DNA from: Phragmites australis
Lineage: Eukaryota > Streptophyta > Magnoliopsida > Poales > Poaceae
Direction: 5' to 3'
NCBI RefSeq assembly: GCF_958298935.1
Contig: NC_084939.1
Span: 6,463,501 to 6,527,500, forward strand
DNA: 64,000 nucleotides
In this document: one piece after another, positions 33,996 to 45,947 of the stretch
How positions within the stretch are numbered: position 1 is the stretch's first letter
How the letters are laid out: every line of letters starts with the position of its first letter
Notes under the pieces: model-generated
The model's database searches: none
What the model was told of the DNA's origin: nothing
The model's input: the letters and a program-made list of their open reading frames with translations, nothing else
Position numbers and translations under genes: made by a program

Positions 33996-34840
33996 ACTGT
34001 ATCTACCGTAGCGGTTGAAGGGTTCATATAGAACCGCCTTTGGATAAACTCAATATTCTGAACATGGATACCGTAATAGTGCTACCCTGTTTAGTTAGTC
34101 TTTGAAACTCTTGGAGCTGGATAGCTAAGCAGATTGGTCAGAACACACATAATGTCTATAGCGTTCTCAGAAACTTTCGCGCTATCTGGATCTCATTTAT
34201 GTTGGACATGTCCGTTCTAAAAAAAAATTATGTTGGACATGAAAGACCGTAATTCGTGTTTGTAGAAGCATTCATGCTGGTGCTCTTGTCTGTGTGGTTT
34301 ATGCTGTTGACTGTTAGTTGCCTTGTGTTGAATGGTTTCTGCTGAAATTCTTCTGAGAAGATAAAGACTGGTCAAAATGGGCTAACTTGTATGCTAGCAT
34401 AGTCGATCTGTGCTATTTGTGATATGGGTTCTGAAATCCTCCTGTTTAGTTACCAGTAGCATAGTTTGCTAGTACTAAAGTTTAGAAAATTACAGTTGAG
34501 TCATATTCACCGTGGATCTTTCATCTAATTGTGCATGTCATTATCTTATATATGCTGTCCTTTAATAGAGTTAAGTATGCCGTTGTCAGTTGTAGCGTGT
34601 AAAGTCTACAATTAGTCGTCAGCAACTGGCCCATCTCGGCTATTCTTGCACGGTACATGCACCGAGCAAAGATGTGACCATCTGAATCGAACAATTTGTC
34701 TTGTCAGTTGTAACCTTGAGCTGCTGAGCAAGAGACCAGTTCCCCAGTTCACATCAGTTGAGCTCAAGTCAGAGAGCATGTGAACGCAGGATCGGAGCTG
34801 CATCAACATCGTCAGTCGAACGCAGGATCATGTGAGGCCA
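33996..34840 (+). other. AFB 3' region and spacer
   Basis: The presumed 3' untranslated region follows the TAA at 33993-33995. An A8 run lies at about 34220. No further gene is recognised before the dispersed repeat modules start at about 34846. Confidence 0.4.
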
Positions 34841-34845
34841 CCGAG

Positions 34846-35050
34846 ATCAGAAGCTTCTTTCGTGCAGCCGTGAGTGTGAAGGAGACAAGGGGGGAGGTGC
34901 GGATCATGAATCTCGTGTCACCCCGGCACACAGCATTCGGGGCTTGGGAACATCGATCGCATCATTCCCATGCGGCCATGCGCATCTCTGTCACTAACCG
35001 TGTGTCAGTGCCGAATTCCAGGCGTCTCCAGAGTCCAGAGCTCTGACCTG
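34846..35050. repeat. Dispersed repeat module A, left copy
   Basis: The GAAGCTTCTTTCGTGCAGCC...GTGAAGGAG...GCGGATCATGAATC...CCACATGCG-like succession resembles 58424-58560 (GAAGTTTCTTTCGTTCAGC, GTGAAGGAGG, GCGAATCATAAATC). In the right copy it is followed 0.4 kb later by module B; here module B lies 4.7 kb away (39526). It is an unclassified repeat. Confidence 0.5.
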
Positions 35051-35127
35051 CTTGCTACAAGTGAAAGCGTGTAGAGTTGGGAAAGGCACGCGATAGATTG
35101 ATTCGGTGTAGGGACACGAATACATGA

Positions 35128-35208
35128 AGGCTCTAGAACGACCGGCTCATAGAAACAGAATACCGGGAGATATGGAAGGAGCCCTGAGGATAAGCGTGAC
35201 CGGCCAAA
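35128..35208. repeat. 65-80 bp direct repeat, left copy
   Basis: GGCTCTAGAACGACCGGC and then CATAGAAACAGAATACCGGG...TATGGAAGGAG...GATAAGCGTGACCGGCC match 38608-38696 closely (about 60 nearly identical bases in the core). The two copies flank about 3.4 kb that contains the pseudouridine synthase fragment. Confidence 0.75.
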
Positions 35209-37930
35209 CGTGGTACGCACGGACACATTGGCACGGACACACACTACTGGAAGCTTTGTGAGTTGGCATCTGTAAGCAACTCTGTAAGATAATTTCTCTA
35301 TCTGTGGGGTATTTTAAAAGGGAAAACTATATATAATCTGGTTTGGAGAAATGAATAGTTTTTCTTTGAAAATCTCGTAGCCTTCCTAGTCTGTTTATAT
35401 AGGACACGTTTTTATACTAAAGACCTATGAGAAAAGCGTATTTGGTGGTTCTCATATCGACCTTGCGTCTATCACTTTGCTTACAGGGAGAGAATCTTGT
35501 ACTCAAGGTTAAGTGTTCTCTCCAATTAAAACTACCTGAGAGACGATAAGAACTTATCTCATATAACCATAACTAAAATTTTTTAAGAAAAACTTAATTA
35601 CTTTTGAAGCAAATTAGCGAAAAGTACGATGAGATCAAGTAGGATTATTATAATTATTATGTAATCGATTGATTTATTTATTTATATATACATAAATACA
35701 GAAACATTATTTTATACCTACACCACGGACCCAACCGTCCAATCGGACACAACCCCGGCTTCCAACTGAACCGCCCTTCCCCAGCCGCGCCACCAAATCA
35801 CGCTAATCTATATATTAACCGGCTTTGGAGGTCTCTCAGAGGCTAAGACACTGTAGCTACTGTAGAAATTATGTACAGATATAGATATGCACATATATAT
35901 ACATATACGTATACGTATATGTATATCTATGCTTATATGCATGTTTACACATATATATTAATTTTCATTTTTGATAAATTCTAGAAAAATGTCGAATGGA
36001 ATATTAGTAATATTGATAAATCGGTTGAAATAATCTAAAATGTAGAGAAAAATATCTAAAACTTAAAAAATATGAATAAATTTTGTTAGGTTCGTATTAC
36101 CTCCGTCTACGTATCGAACGGAATATTAGTTATATTGATAAATCATCTAAAATAATCTAAAATGCAGAAAAAATATCTAAAATTAAAAAAATGAAATAAA
36201 TTTTGTTAGCTTCGTATTACTTTCATCTACATGTTAAAAGTTTAAGCATGCATGAAAATACTACTGTTTTCTCTATAATTAAGTGAATGTGTTAAATATT
36301 AATAAATTTGTAAATAAATATTGATATGTCAAAAACTAATGAATCCAAATTTTTTAGTGAATGTGTTAAATATTAATCTAAAATGTTTTCTTTTATCATA
36401 CTCTGCGAAAAAAAACGTAGTGTAGATGCGCCCGATCAACCTAGTTAATTAGCACCTGACCATGAAGGACTACTCCGTCCAATTCATACAAATTCTCGAT
36501 CAGTAGACTTAAAAAATACTGAAGAAAAAGAAAAGAATACTGAAAAAGGAAAGAAAAGGAAAAGAGGAGTGATGTGGCTCGAAGTGCAGGCAGCTGGCAC
36601 GTGGTCGATCGAGGCAGTGCAGAGCGGCGTGTGTCCATGCGCGTGATCGGGTAGTGCGTTACACGGCGACAATCTCGGGTAGTGCAGGTCGGTGGTCGAA
36701 TCGCTGGCACCAGGCAGCGCATCGGGCTAGCTCGCGCGGGGCAGCGCGTCAGGCCGAACGGGCACGTGGGGGTTTTGGTGGGCCTCCGTGGGCAATACAA
36801 AGTGGGGCTGGGTTAGGGAACCGGTTCGTTCGCGCGTGGTCGGGCGCTGGTTGGGGCTCGTTCGCGTGGGTTAGCTCGGCCTGGGCTGAGCTGAGCTCAT
36901 GAGCGCTGTCGCTAGCTGCTACAGTAAAAATGCTAGATAAACTAGCTATGCAAGTTAGAACTAAGTACATTCATAATTTTGTAAAAATTATAGAAAAATA
37001 ATTACAACTCAAAAAAATGTGAAATAAATTTTGTTAGTTTTGTATTCATCGGTCCTACATGTTAAAATATATGGGCTCATGAAAATATGTGGGCTCATGA
37101 AAATGTTAAAAATTATGAAAAAAATATTTAAATTTGTATGAATGATGTATATTTTAAATTTTCTTTATGGATTTTTATACTTTAAAATGAATTACAAGTC
37201 CAATCGAATGTTAAACAACTGAGGGCACCCAAAGTCATTTGTGTCATTTCTTCACTGCGTTGTATTGCTCTCAAAATTCTAAACAATATCAATAGTCATG
37301 AAATTTTTGGAAAAAAGTATGTTTTAGAGGATGCTATAATCTATCTCTCAAAAAATTTCAACTCAAACCAATACTTTTATAGTAAAAAACAAAAAAACAA
37401 ATTTTATTATACACAGTTTGACCACATCGATAATCTTTGGAGATAGGACACCCAAACAGCATGGCCACCCTTTCCGAACAGCATGGCTATACGAAACATT
37501 CGGTCACAGCTATCCAAATAGTATGGCTATCTATGCCGTCAGACTATGTACAATATATCAACCCCGGCATGATCTTACCCTCTAAATATATCAACCACCG
37601 TAAACAATTGCAACATTAAAATATTGCTGCCGCAACATCTCAAAGTAAACATTGCAACATTCTAAATCACCTGATAAAGAAGCTAATCCAACCAAATCAC
37701 ATGTAGTAATATCTTAAAATATGTACTGCAACATCCTTAATCACCCATTGCAACATCCAAAAGTCAACAATTGCAACATCCCAAACATTTCATATTGCAA
37801 AAGTTGTTTCGATTGTTGCACACATTGAATCAAAAGTTGCAACGTAAATTTAATACTGCAACATTCTAAACGGTCTTGACCTGAATCATGCAAATAACAT
37901 CAAAGAACAAATAAAAGTAACTCTAACATT
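35209..37930. other. Repeat-rich spacer with local duplication
   Basis: No gene. It is AT-rich apart from a GC-rich patch at 36590-36910. Two 121-122 bp tandem copies lie at 35992-36233, and a related piece recurs at about 37010-37070 (AAATAAATTTTGTTAG). From 37600 to 37870 the sequence repeats TGCAACAT every 20-60 bp, like the flank of the 151-bp array at 13.9 kb. Probably remnants of non-autonomous DNA transposons. Confidence 0.5.
35992..36233. repeat. Two tandem copies of a 122-bp unit
   Basis: TCGAATGGAATATTAGTAAT at 35992 and TCGAACGGAATATTAGTTAT at 36114 begin two copies. They share TGATAAATC, AATAATCTAAAATG, AAATATCTAAAA and AAATTTTGTTAG.TTCGTATTAC, giving a period of 122 bp. Confidence 0.85.
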
Positions 37931-37936
37931 TCGGAT

Positions 37937-38522
37937 TTACGTTGCAACAATTTGATTCAATGTTGGCATATGAAGGTTGACATCCTTGCAAAACGCAACT
38001 TCATAGATTGATTTGGGTGGATAATTTATTATGGTTGCTGCGGCAAGGCCAATCATCTTCCGGATCTGATGGAGCATAAAACTTTGGCCAACAACTTCAC
38101 ACATGACAAAATCAATCTCATCCAAGCTCACAACCCGATTAGCACCAAAGGAAATGAGAAACCTGTTAGCTGCAAGACTCTCTGCCTTAATTCTTGTGGT
38201 AAAATTTTGTAAATTGTACGTAATACTTGAGAATCCTGTTGAATCTGTCCTTCACTGCATCAGTCTAAGAAAAGATGCTCTTCTTTGAGGGCAACTACTC
38301 CTCATATGCAACTAAAGCATCAGCTAAGCCTGAGAGTACAGTATCATGCTTCTCATTACTGTTTGATCCAATCTCATCATGACAATTTGCATTACCACCA
38401 CTTGGGATTGTATGTTTGGTATCCCCAATTGACACAGATTCGTCAAGACCGGCTACCATTTCCTTCGGGGAGGCAGCAACACCATTCTCACCAGGGAGTG
38501 GTGCGACGGATATTTTCCTCAC
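37937..38522 (-). pseudogene. tRNA pseudouridine synthase (TruA/PUS1-like) gene fragment
   Basis: The minus strand encodes the C-terminal part of a eukaryotic TruA-type pseudouridine synthase, an enzyme that isomerises uridines in tRNA. Diagnostic blocks are NFTTRIKAE (about 38190), VSLDEIDFVMCEVVGQS (from 38128), SFMLHQIRKMIGLA (about 38060) and SIYEVAFCKDVNL (about 37990). Upstream coding-like sequence 38522-38295 (a Ser/Asn-rich linker) and KDRFNRILKYYV (about 38240) are in other frames, separated by stops and a frameshift near 38200. The catalytic Asp-containing N-terminal half is absent. It sits among repeats without its own promoter, so it looks like a transposon-captured or retrotransposed fragment rather than a decayed gene in place. 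Confidence 0.75.
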
Positions 38523-38607
38523 AGCACGTGTCGTTTACACGTCATTTGCGACTTGTCCGATATTTTCCTGACGTCGGACCACCTAACAGAAGCATTACCG
38601 GTACACG

Positions 38608-38696
38608 CTCTAGACTTCCGTATCTAAACAACTGGCTTATAGAAACAGAATACCGGGAGATATGGAAGGAGTACTGATGATAAGTATGACCGGCTA
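38608..38696. repeat. 65-80 bp direct repeat, right copy
   Basis: It matches 35128-35208 (core ATAGAAACAGAATACCGGG). A partial third piece, GGCTCTAGACTTCTATATC, follows at 38721-38739. Confidence 0.75.
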
Positions 38697-38949
38697 AATT
38701 GAAGATAGTAGAAAACATATAGGCTCTAGACTTCTATATCTCAAGGGCTAAAAACTCATCATAAGCCAAAATATTTTGGATCAGTATTTTCTAATAATTG
38801 CCGATAATCGGTTATATCAACCTTGATGCCAAGTAAGGAGTAGCTTGCGTATGTGACCATGGGTGAGAGACGTAATATGGGGAGGGTGGGGTTAATTGCT
38901 AGTTCTCAGTCGTCTGATATTTTGCTTATGCCATGAGCACATTTTGACC

Positions 38950-39145
38950 CTAAAAACCTATCTCTTTAACTGTAAAATCCTATTGTCTTTTACGGTCACA
39001 GACACGTGACCATAAAAATCACCCGCAATCGTAAAACCGGTATAGTTCTTACCATCACAAGTCAGTAGGAGGGTCTGTGACTGTAAAAAGCAATAAGATT
39101 TACATATTGTGCGCACCGCGGATGAGTTCTTACGGTTACAAATGT
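38950..39145. repeat. Motif cluster resembling CACTA subterminal repeats
   Basis: Alternating copies of TTTACGGTCACAGA / TCTGTGACTGTAAAA-like motifs lie at about 38988, 39010, 39028, 39073 and 39131, in both orientations. The pattern is like grass CACTA subterminal regions, but no CACTA end is visible. Confidence 0.45.
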
Positions 39146-39525
39146 GATTTAGACATAAGCAAGATCTCAATCACTTGACTAGGAGACTGACAATACATTG
39201 TCCCATTTGCAATATTTCTACGTCACACACAGGAGAGAAGTGAATGGTACTTCAGGACACGATATAATTCTTGGCTGAGAAACCTCGAGGCTTGGAACGA
39301 CGCAGGGTCCATAGGGATTTGCATGAATATACAGGGAGTAATTTAATGTCCACATGAAGCTAAGTTTTTACTGTGGCGTGCAGTTTCCTTGGTCCTCAAG
39401 AAAAATGGTATAAAAAACTTGGTTGATATATGTATAACGGAAAAAAGGACGAAGAAGAACGCAGCACACGTTGACCGACCTTTATTTACGGGGAAGCAGG
39501 CGTTACCTACACCCAATGGAAGCGA

Positions 39526-39650
39526 AAAGGACAGGTCAACGGACACCCAGCTGCATGCAAAGCGATCGATGATCATGAGAAATCAGAGAAAAGCAACGCC
39601 ATGCATGCAATGGTGCGATCTGAAATCCCGGAGCTACATGATCTAACCTA
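39526..39650. repeat. Dispersed repeat module B, left copy
   Basis: GACAGGTCAACGGACACCCA, then CATGCA and GATCTGAAATC blocks, match 58858-58985 and, in part, 59752-59835. The first 30 bases are virtually identical between 39528 and 58858. Confidence 0.75.
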
Positions 39651-39899
39651 GATCGATGGACCCAACAGGGGCACACGGATCCCAGTGGTGTCGTGAAAGT
39701 GAAAGGGATACTCGCACTGTCGCACCTACATGCCAATTAAGCGACCTGCAGCCTCAGCTTTTTCTTCTCGCTTTACATTCTGGGCAGGAAGAGAGCAGTG
39801 CGCAGAGCCAGGAATTAGACGTAATAGGGTGATGAAATAACCTGCGAGACCGATTCGATGAACAAGGCCAAAATGGTAGTAACAAACAAAACTATTTGA

Positions 39900-40968
39900 A
39901 ATGAAATAGGGAAATGATATATTTTTTTTGATTGCGAAGCTTGGAGGTCATAATCCCTTTGGCATCCTCATATCATGAGGTGTCTAATTTGAGAATATTC
40001 GTGACTAAAGGTATGTTTGAGAGAGTTTTAGCTTTAAACTATGATGAGTTCATGACTCCTTTAGATATGATCAATATCGTTAATAATTCTTAAATCATAC
40101 ACGATCCAATTACAAGAGCACGTGCACAACAATTAGATCACCAGGTGAACTCGTCTCTTGCTGTTCAGCTTCCTTGGATGGATTACTACTAAATTATTAT
40201 GATATTTTATTGCTTAGAAACGTGGAAGAAGCAGCACAACTTTATCCGGATATCACTACTCGAAGTCCAAGTCTACTCGGACTTGAGGCCGAGCTCTAGT
40301 CGTGGTCGTGGTCGAGTCCCAAAACAGCACACCAGTAAAACGGGTATAACTCTCTCATACGAAGTCCGTTTTAGGCAATCTTGGATATTCTGGAAAGCTT
40401 ACAACAAGCCCTTTCTAATGGATATGAGCTAGACAAAATATTCCTTATGATGTAGTCAGAGTCGAAGGAATAATGTGTTGTGCCACTATTTTAGACCTAG
40501 TTGGGTCTTGTAATCGTGTCGGAATCGGAGTTCAGGTTGTGTATGCCTCTTTTCATAGATGCACAACCCTAGGTCGACCTCCTCATGTCCCCCTATATAT
40601 ACACAGTAGTCATCGTAGTTTAGACTCGGGTTTAACTTAAATTATTCTGTTTTAGACAGTTTCACCGTTTATCGGTTTGTTGAACTCCAACTCGAGTACT
40701 TCATTGGTAATTAGCAATATTCAGATTGTATCTACCATTCTTGCTTGTGTTCTCGATTTGCTTGCAGGAAAAGTCTTCTTGGCGAGGTCAACCACGTCTT
40801 GGCACGATTGATAACTACGGAATAGTGGTGTAGTGGTTATGAGGGTTGTTGATCTATTTTGTTTTGAGCCTTTGGATCATCAACGTCGAAGCTCCACCAA
40901 TCAACTTATCATATTAACTTTCGAAAGATCAGGCAAACGCGCATCAAACTCCATCATGAATTTAGGTG
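39900..40968 (+). mobile_element. Ty3/gypsy 3'-end remnant with LTR-like sequence
   Basis: At about 40098-40140 the plus strand reads DPITRARAQQL, the conserved C-terminal end of many grass gypsy polyproteins, preceded by degenerate coding sequence. After it come LTR-like features: CCCTATATATACAC (40592-40605, a TATA-like box), TCGAGTACTTC and pyrimidine-rich patches. Neither LTR boundary is certain and no second LTR is found here. Confidence 0.5.
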
Positions 40969-41387
40969 CACTACTACAAAACAAACCATAATTAGTGACT
41001 TATCAGTGCCAGTTGTGTAAAAACCGCGATTGAAGATATATTAGTGTATGTGGTGGGTTTGAGCTCAGTCGGCTGGGAAGAAGGGGGACGGGGAGGTGCA
41101 GAGGAGTGTAGTGAGCAAGAAGGGGAGCTCGACGATGGTGGCAGTGGCGGTGACGGAGCGACTGCAGCAATGGCGGCGGGGGAGTGGCATCCGAGTCGGC
41201 TCAAAATCGAACCAGCTCGGATGCCGCTCTGCCACCAATTTTCTCTCTTTTTTTTTAATTCTCTAAAAATGGAAAATATGTCGGGTGGTCAACTGACACT
41301 GATACTAGCTCAGTATCAGTTCTAGTTGAAAAACCGGCAGTGAAGCCATTTTTTGAACCAGCGCTGATATGCCTTTTTGTAGTAGTG
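40969..41387. mobile_element. Non-autonomous mini-CACTA element (419 bp)
   Basis: It begins CACTACTACAAAA and ends TTTTTGTAGTAGTG, a 13-bp perfect terminal inverted repeat with the superfamily hallmark CACTA. A 3-bp duplication, GTG, flanks it at 40966-40968 and 41388-41390. Subterminal sequence carries short repeats such as AGTGCCAGTT and ACCGGCAGTG. It has no transposase, so it would depend on a full-length relative. Confidence 0.92.
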
Positions 41388-41390
41388 GTG

Positions 41391-42603
41391 GAGCCCTCCT
41401 AAACACCCCAACTCCATCAACTAGTGGAGCAGCACACCTTCTAGTTTATTTTGGTGCAGCAGTTGAAGGGGTACTCCACAAACCTCATTTTCATAATTCC
41501 TCGTGGACTTGGGGGTAATTATCCACCACTACCACTAGGGTAATACCCCCTTCCCCGCTCGCCGCTCCCCCTCCCGACTCATCTCCCATGAGGTTGTGGT
41601 TTTTCTCTCCTGCTCTAGTAACGGGCTCTCCCGAAGCCCTAGCAAACTGGCGCCCTAGTAGGCCATCGCCGCTTCCGCTGTCTAGCCACGCTGCGCTGTC
41701 ACCTCCCACGCCTACCACCGAAGCTGCCACCATCAAACTCCGGCGGCCAAATCTGCTACCATCCGTGCCCACCAGAGGGAGCCACCACCACCCAGAGCAC
41801 CCCTCCCTATCCCGGTCCCTGTCCACCCAACGCCGACCCCGTCCCACCATCGAGGAAGCCCGCCCACCACTGAAGTTGCCGTCGTCGAACACCAGCGAGC
41901 AGATATACTACCATCCGTTCCCACCAGAGGGAGCCATCGCTACCTCGAGCACCCCCACACCGTCCCGATCCCCTATCCTCCCATCGCTGACCCCATCCCA
42001 CCGTCGAGGAAGCCCACCTGTGAGGAGCTTAAGTCGTTGCCGCTGTCTCGAGTTCCGGTCATCGCCGTCGCCCTCCTCACTCACCGTAGCATGTCGGTGA
42101 GGACCTCCTCACCTACCCCTGTTTCCTCTCAGAAATTGTTCGGGTTGTGTTTCACTCATTTTCAAGTTTTGTTTTGTGTCCATTTTACGGCAGAGGCATT
42201 CATCTTATCCGAGGAAGCTAGAGTTGGTTGAGATGGAGAACATTGTGCAAATTACATGGGCCAAAACATGCTTTCGGAGCTGCGGAAGATAATATGATGA
42301 TGATCTTTGACTTTGGGCTGTGGTTTACAATGTCATCCTTGTGTCAATGCGAATGCCTGCTCAGATTCAAGTTGCATTCTCTTGATTTTGTTTCAATTTT
42401 GTCTTCCTTGTAGATGTGATGCTGATAACCACCTATTGGTCGATGCAGCATATTGATTCACAAGAATGTTGTTTGACAAGAGCACCATATTGATTCGATT
42501 TGTCAAATCAGTGGCAGAAGCTTTGCAAAATTGATAATTGGTTTAGTCCCTTGATGTTCAGTTCAGTAGTTCTTGTACACTATAGTTTTTAGTGTCTCAA
42601 GCT
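41391..42603. other. Spacer with C-rich, internally duplicated segment
   Basis: The plus-strand frame 41588-42100 is open for 170 codons and Pro/Ser/Arg-rich, but it is driven by composition. An imperfect 152-bp tandem duplication lies inside it (CTACCATCCGTGCCCACCAGAG at 41756, CTACCATCCGTTCCCACCAGAG at 41908). I do not recognise a protein. The rest of the interval is unremarkable. It could be a captured promoter/first-exon fragment. Confidence 0.45.
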
Positions 42604-43097
42604 TGTTGACCCTTCGACTTGGTGTGGAGTGGCTGCAAGAAGCTTGTATAGGGATACAGAGACCCTTATCTTGGTGGCTCAATCTCCGAAGTGAAGATGA
42701 CGGTAAGTGACTGGAAGAGAGGCTTGGTGCGAGCCTTGCCTTTGCCACTTGGTGGCTCAAGAGTCGTGATTGAAAGAGTCTTGGCGACCAGGAGCATATT
42801 CTTGGTGGAGCTTCAACGTGGACTAAGGGTGACGTTTATACCATCGATACCATGGGATAAAAATCCCTTATATCGAGTTTGCTCTCTCAACCTTATTTAC
42901 GTTTCTGCATTTATATACTTGTAATTTACCTTTATAGATAGATTGCAAATTCTTTTGAGTGGTAGAGTAGACACATTGGATATCCTAGAGCACATTTAGA
43001 CAGAAATTGATATAGATTTATCTTGTGAAGTTTTTGGAGCTATTTAGGTTTTTACATGTCCTAATTCATCCCGCTTATGACGTCACTGGTCTCTTCA
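42604..43097 (+). repeat. Truncated 5' LTR of the copia element
   Basis: It is homologous to the end of the 3' LTR (52847-53339). It ends TCTTCA two bases before the primer-binding site. Upstream LTR sequence (U3) is lost. Confidence 0.8.
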
Positions 43098-43099
43098 AT

Positions 43100-43112
43100 T
43101 GGTATCAGAGCC
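43100..43112 (+). other. Primer-binding site, tRNA-iMet type
   Basis: TGGTATCAGAGCC is the standard complement of initiator tRNA-Met used by plant copia elements. It lies two bases after the LTR end. Confidence 0.92.
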
Positions 43113-43129
43113 TTGTGATCTTGATAAGG

Positions 43130-44345
43130 TTTAACTACCTAGAGTTATGACGTTCGGGGTTGGGATGGATACACATAGCGTTCCATATTTCGACAGAACT
43201 AATTCCCCCGATGGAAAATTCTAATGACTTGTTTTCTTCAAGACAAGGGGTTAGATGTTTAGAGAGTCACCGAGGAAGGGACGATGGAACACCTAAAAAA
43301 AAGAGATAATGCGATGCATTAGCGAAGAGTATCTTTTTATCATCTTTACACGTTGATGCATTTAATCATGTTTATTCTCTCACCAATGCACATAATATTT
43401 TGACTAGTCTCATTAAAATACATGAAAGCATAAAAGATGTGCGCAATGAGAAATATCATGTGCTAAGGTCAATAGCATTAAACCACTTACCCATGAAAGT
43501 GCTAATGATATATACTCATGATTGAATATTTTTGTCAATGAGATCAATGGGCTAGGTTTGACACAAATTGGAGACAATTAAGTGCTGAGAAGGATACTTC
43601 AAGCTCTTCTTCCAAAATACAAGTTGATAGTCTACATCATCTATGACAAGAGTGACATTAAGAAGATGACTTCAAGCCAAGTAATTGGCAAGATCACAAC
43701 TCATGAAATGACAATAAATATAGGGGTGGAAGCTTCTTCCTCATTTGACATCAAGAACCTTACTCTCATAAGCAAGCAAGCTCTATGTTCACACATGAAG
43801 GTGAAAATGAGGAGGCAAGAGCAAGAGTCAAGTTCAAGTGATGAAGATGATGGAGATGAAGATGAAGAGAGCTATGAAGATGATAAGCAAAACACCTCAA
43901 GTGATGAAGAGATGGATCCTAAGGTCACCAATCTCATCTCACAAGTGGAGAATAATATGAAGAGAATTAGCGCCAAGATTGATTACCCAATCTCCATTGA
44001 AGACATGGTCAACATAATTGATCATATCAAGAATGAGAAGACGACCAAGATCAAGAAAAGAGAGACAAGGGGAAGAGGCAAAATATTTGTAAGTATAGGA
44101 AGATAGGTGAGTGAAGATGAAGATTCAAGCGATGAGAACCTCACCATCCACAAGATGGAGTGACGATTCAAGCAAGGAAGCCAAGTGTGCAAGTTTGGGC
44201 GCGTTGATTAAGATCATGATCATCAAATACCCAAATCACCATCCAAAGGTAAAAGAGCTAATGGTGCTAGATGCAAAATCTTTTCAATTGATGTGCACCT
44301 TTGCCTTGTCTAGTATTGCATGCGCATATTTCAATTTATTATAAT
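43130..44345 (+). pseudogene. gag: Ty1/copia gag (UBN2-type), broken
   Basis: This is the copia capsid precursor. The longest open stretch (43582-44106) shows the UBN2 gag sequence LRRILQALLPKYKLIV, then KKMTSSQVIGKITTHEM, an acidic Ser/Asp/Glu-rich tract (SSSSDEDDGDEDEESYEDD) and a basic KKRETRGRGK. Upstream (43250-43570) and downstream (44111-44250, HKMEW..SSKEAKCA-like) pieces are in other frames. No CCHC knuckle, protease, integrase or RT follows. The acidic tract is typical of SIRE/Maximus-type gag. Confidence 0.8.
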
Positions 44346-45295
44346 GCCTAGTGTAGGTTTTTCATATGGTATGTTTCTTGTGTTTCTCTCACTAACCCAT
44401 GAGTATCCTACATGGTTTATTAATCGTAGGTTCCTTTAATAGCATGTTTCTACATTTGATATTCTATATATACCATGAATCCAATCTATATGATAGATTC
44501 ATCATTGTTATTCATAACAAGTCCATATCTCTCACAAGTATTCAACACTTGTATACGCATTTATGTGGAGGATATCCTATGGGTTGTGATTTTGAGACTA
44601 ACATGTGTTGCAAGTGATATCTTTTGTAGTCTCATGGAGAAATCTATATGTCCCTGAAGGTATGTAATGCTTATTTGTCAATTGATATAATTGTCAATTC
44701 ATTTGTTAATTTAAGCTACCTCCATACATAATATGGCTTAAGTTTCCTATCTTGATAAATTGTCTAGTTGGGTATATGTTTCTATCTTATCATATGTATG
44801 CACACATATAGGGAGAGTTTATATCATATTATGTGAATTTCGTGAATTGTGATTCATGTGTTTTTATTTCAATTGGTACCATATCCTTGAATTAAACCCC
44901 TATTGGTATCATTTTATTGGATCATAGTTTATGAAGCTTTCTCCCATGTTCTCTAACATTTTTTCTTGAGTTCAATATGTGTTTTGTAGTCTTTTTGAAG
45001 ACTATTGATAAAGGGGGAGAATTTTGATGATCAAAGCAAGATGCCATGCCTAGAGGAGAACAAGCAAAGAAGTAAGATTCCTAGGAATACCAAGATTAAC
45101 AAAGAACTTTTGCGTTGGTCGATCAAGGGAGATAGTGATGATGGAGAAAGGGGGAGCCACAACAAAAGGGGACTAAATGGTAAGAACATGCATCCGAGCA
45201 AAGTGGTAAGGTTTCGTGCAGTTTAAAATTGATATCATTTATTATTTGCCACTTGCTTTGGTTGTGTTGTCATCAATAACCAAAAAGGGAGATTA
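44346..45295 (+). other. Copia 3' internal region, non-coding, ending in PPT
   Basis: AT-rich sequence follows gag, with no pol motifs. It ends at CAAAAAGGGAGATTAT (45280-45295), a polypurine-like tract directly before the 3' LTR. The short distance from gag to the tract (about 1 kb) shows that all of pol is deleted. Confidence 0.6.
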
Positions 45296-45640
45296 TAGTA
45301 AACATGACCCTCTTAGGCCATGTATGTGATTTTGATGATTAATGACAATATAGTCAATGAGACTAACATTTTTGTCAAGTATATGTTTTAGGAGGTCTCA
45401 TGGATGCAACACATAGAGAAGCCACTGAAGCCAGGACAAAGATTGGTTGAATTGGAGAAGTCCTAGAAAAAATGTACACGCCGGATGGTTCGGCGCTTGA
45501 AGTTGGCAACGCTGGAGTATTTCTGTCAGAGGGAAGAAAACCAAAGAACATGCTGGAAGGTCCGGCGATATGAAGTTGAATACGCTGAGTATTTCTTACA
45601 GAGAAGGCTGCAAGTGTTGAAGAGTGAATATCAACACACC
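45296..45640 (+). repeat. Copia 3' LTR, upstream part
   Basis: It begins after the polypurine tract and carries two copies of a near-palindromic motif (GCCGGATGGTTCGGCG at 45480; CTGGAAGGTCCGGCG at 45553). It is cut at ACACC by the nested gypsy element. Confidence 0.75.
45636..45640. repeat. Target-site duplication, left copy (ACACC)
   Basis: Directly precedes TGTCGG and is identical to 52212-52216. Confidence 0.9.
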
Positions 45641-45947
45641 TGTCGGTGTATTAGGAACCGGGGGTCCCCGAATCCCGAGGGTAGGCCAGCCATCCGCCAC
45701 ATGGCGTCATCCCGCGGAGTCTCTCCCGCAAGGTGAGAAAAGACCAAGTCCCGGGAGAGGGCGCTCGGGGCCGCAGTCGGTGGCCCCCGAGTACCCCAGT
45801 TCCCCGATGATCCACGAAATCTAAGTACCGGGAAGAAAGTGCTCGGAAAGATGTACGGTGACCCCCGAGCACCCTAGTCCCCCGACGACCAGGAGAGCTA
45901 AGCACCGGAAGAAGCATGCCCGGGGCCGCCGGTCTGGGCATTCGAGA
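45641..45947 (+). repeat. Truncated 5' LTR of the nested gypsy element
   Basis: It parallels 50742-51055 with about 90% identity up to GGGCATTC (45940-45947), then switches to unrelated internal sequence. About 1.15 kb of LTR is missing from this copy. Confidence 0.85.

Noticed and set aside
41588..42100. Open frame of 170 codons, Pro/Ser-rich
   Set aside because: Explained by a C-rich tandem duplication; no start context, no homology recognised, and a long open frame on the opposite strand too.
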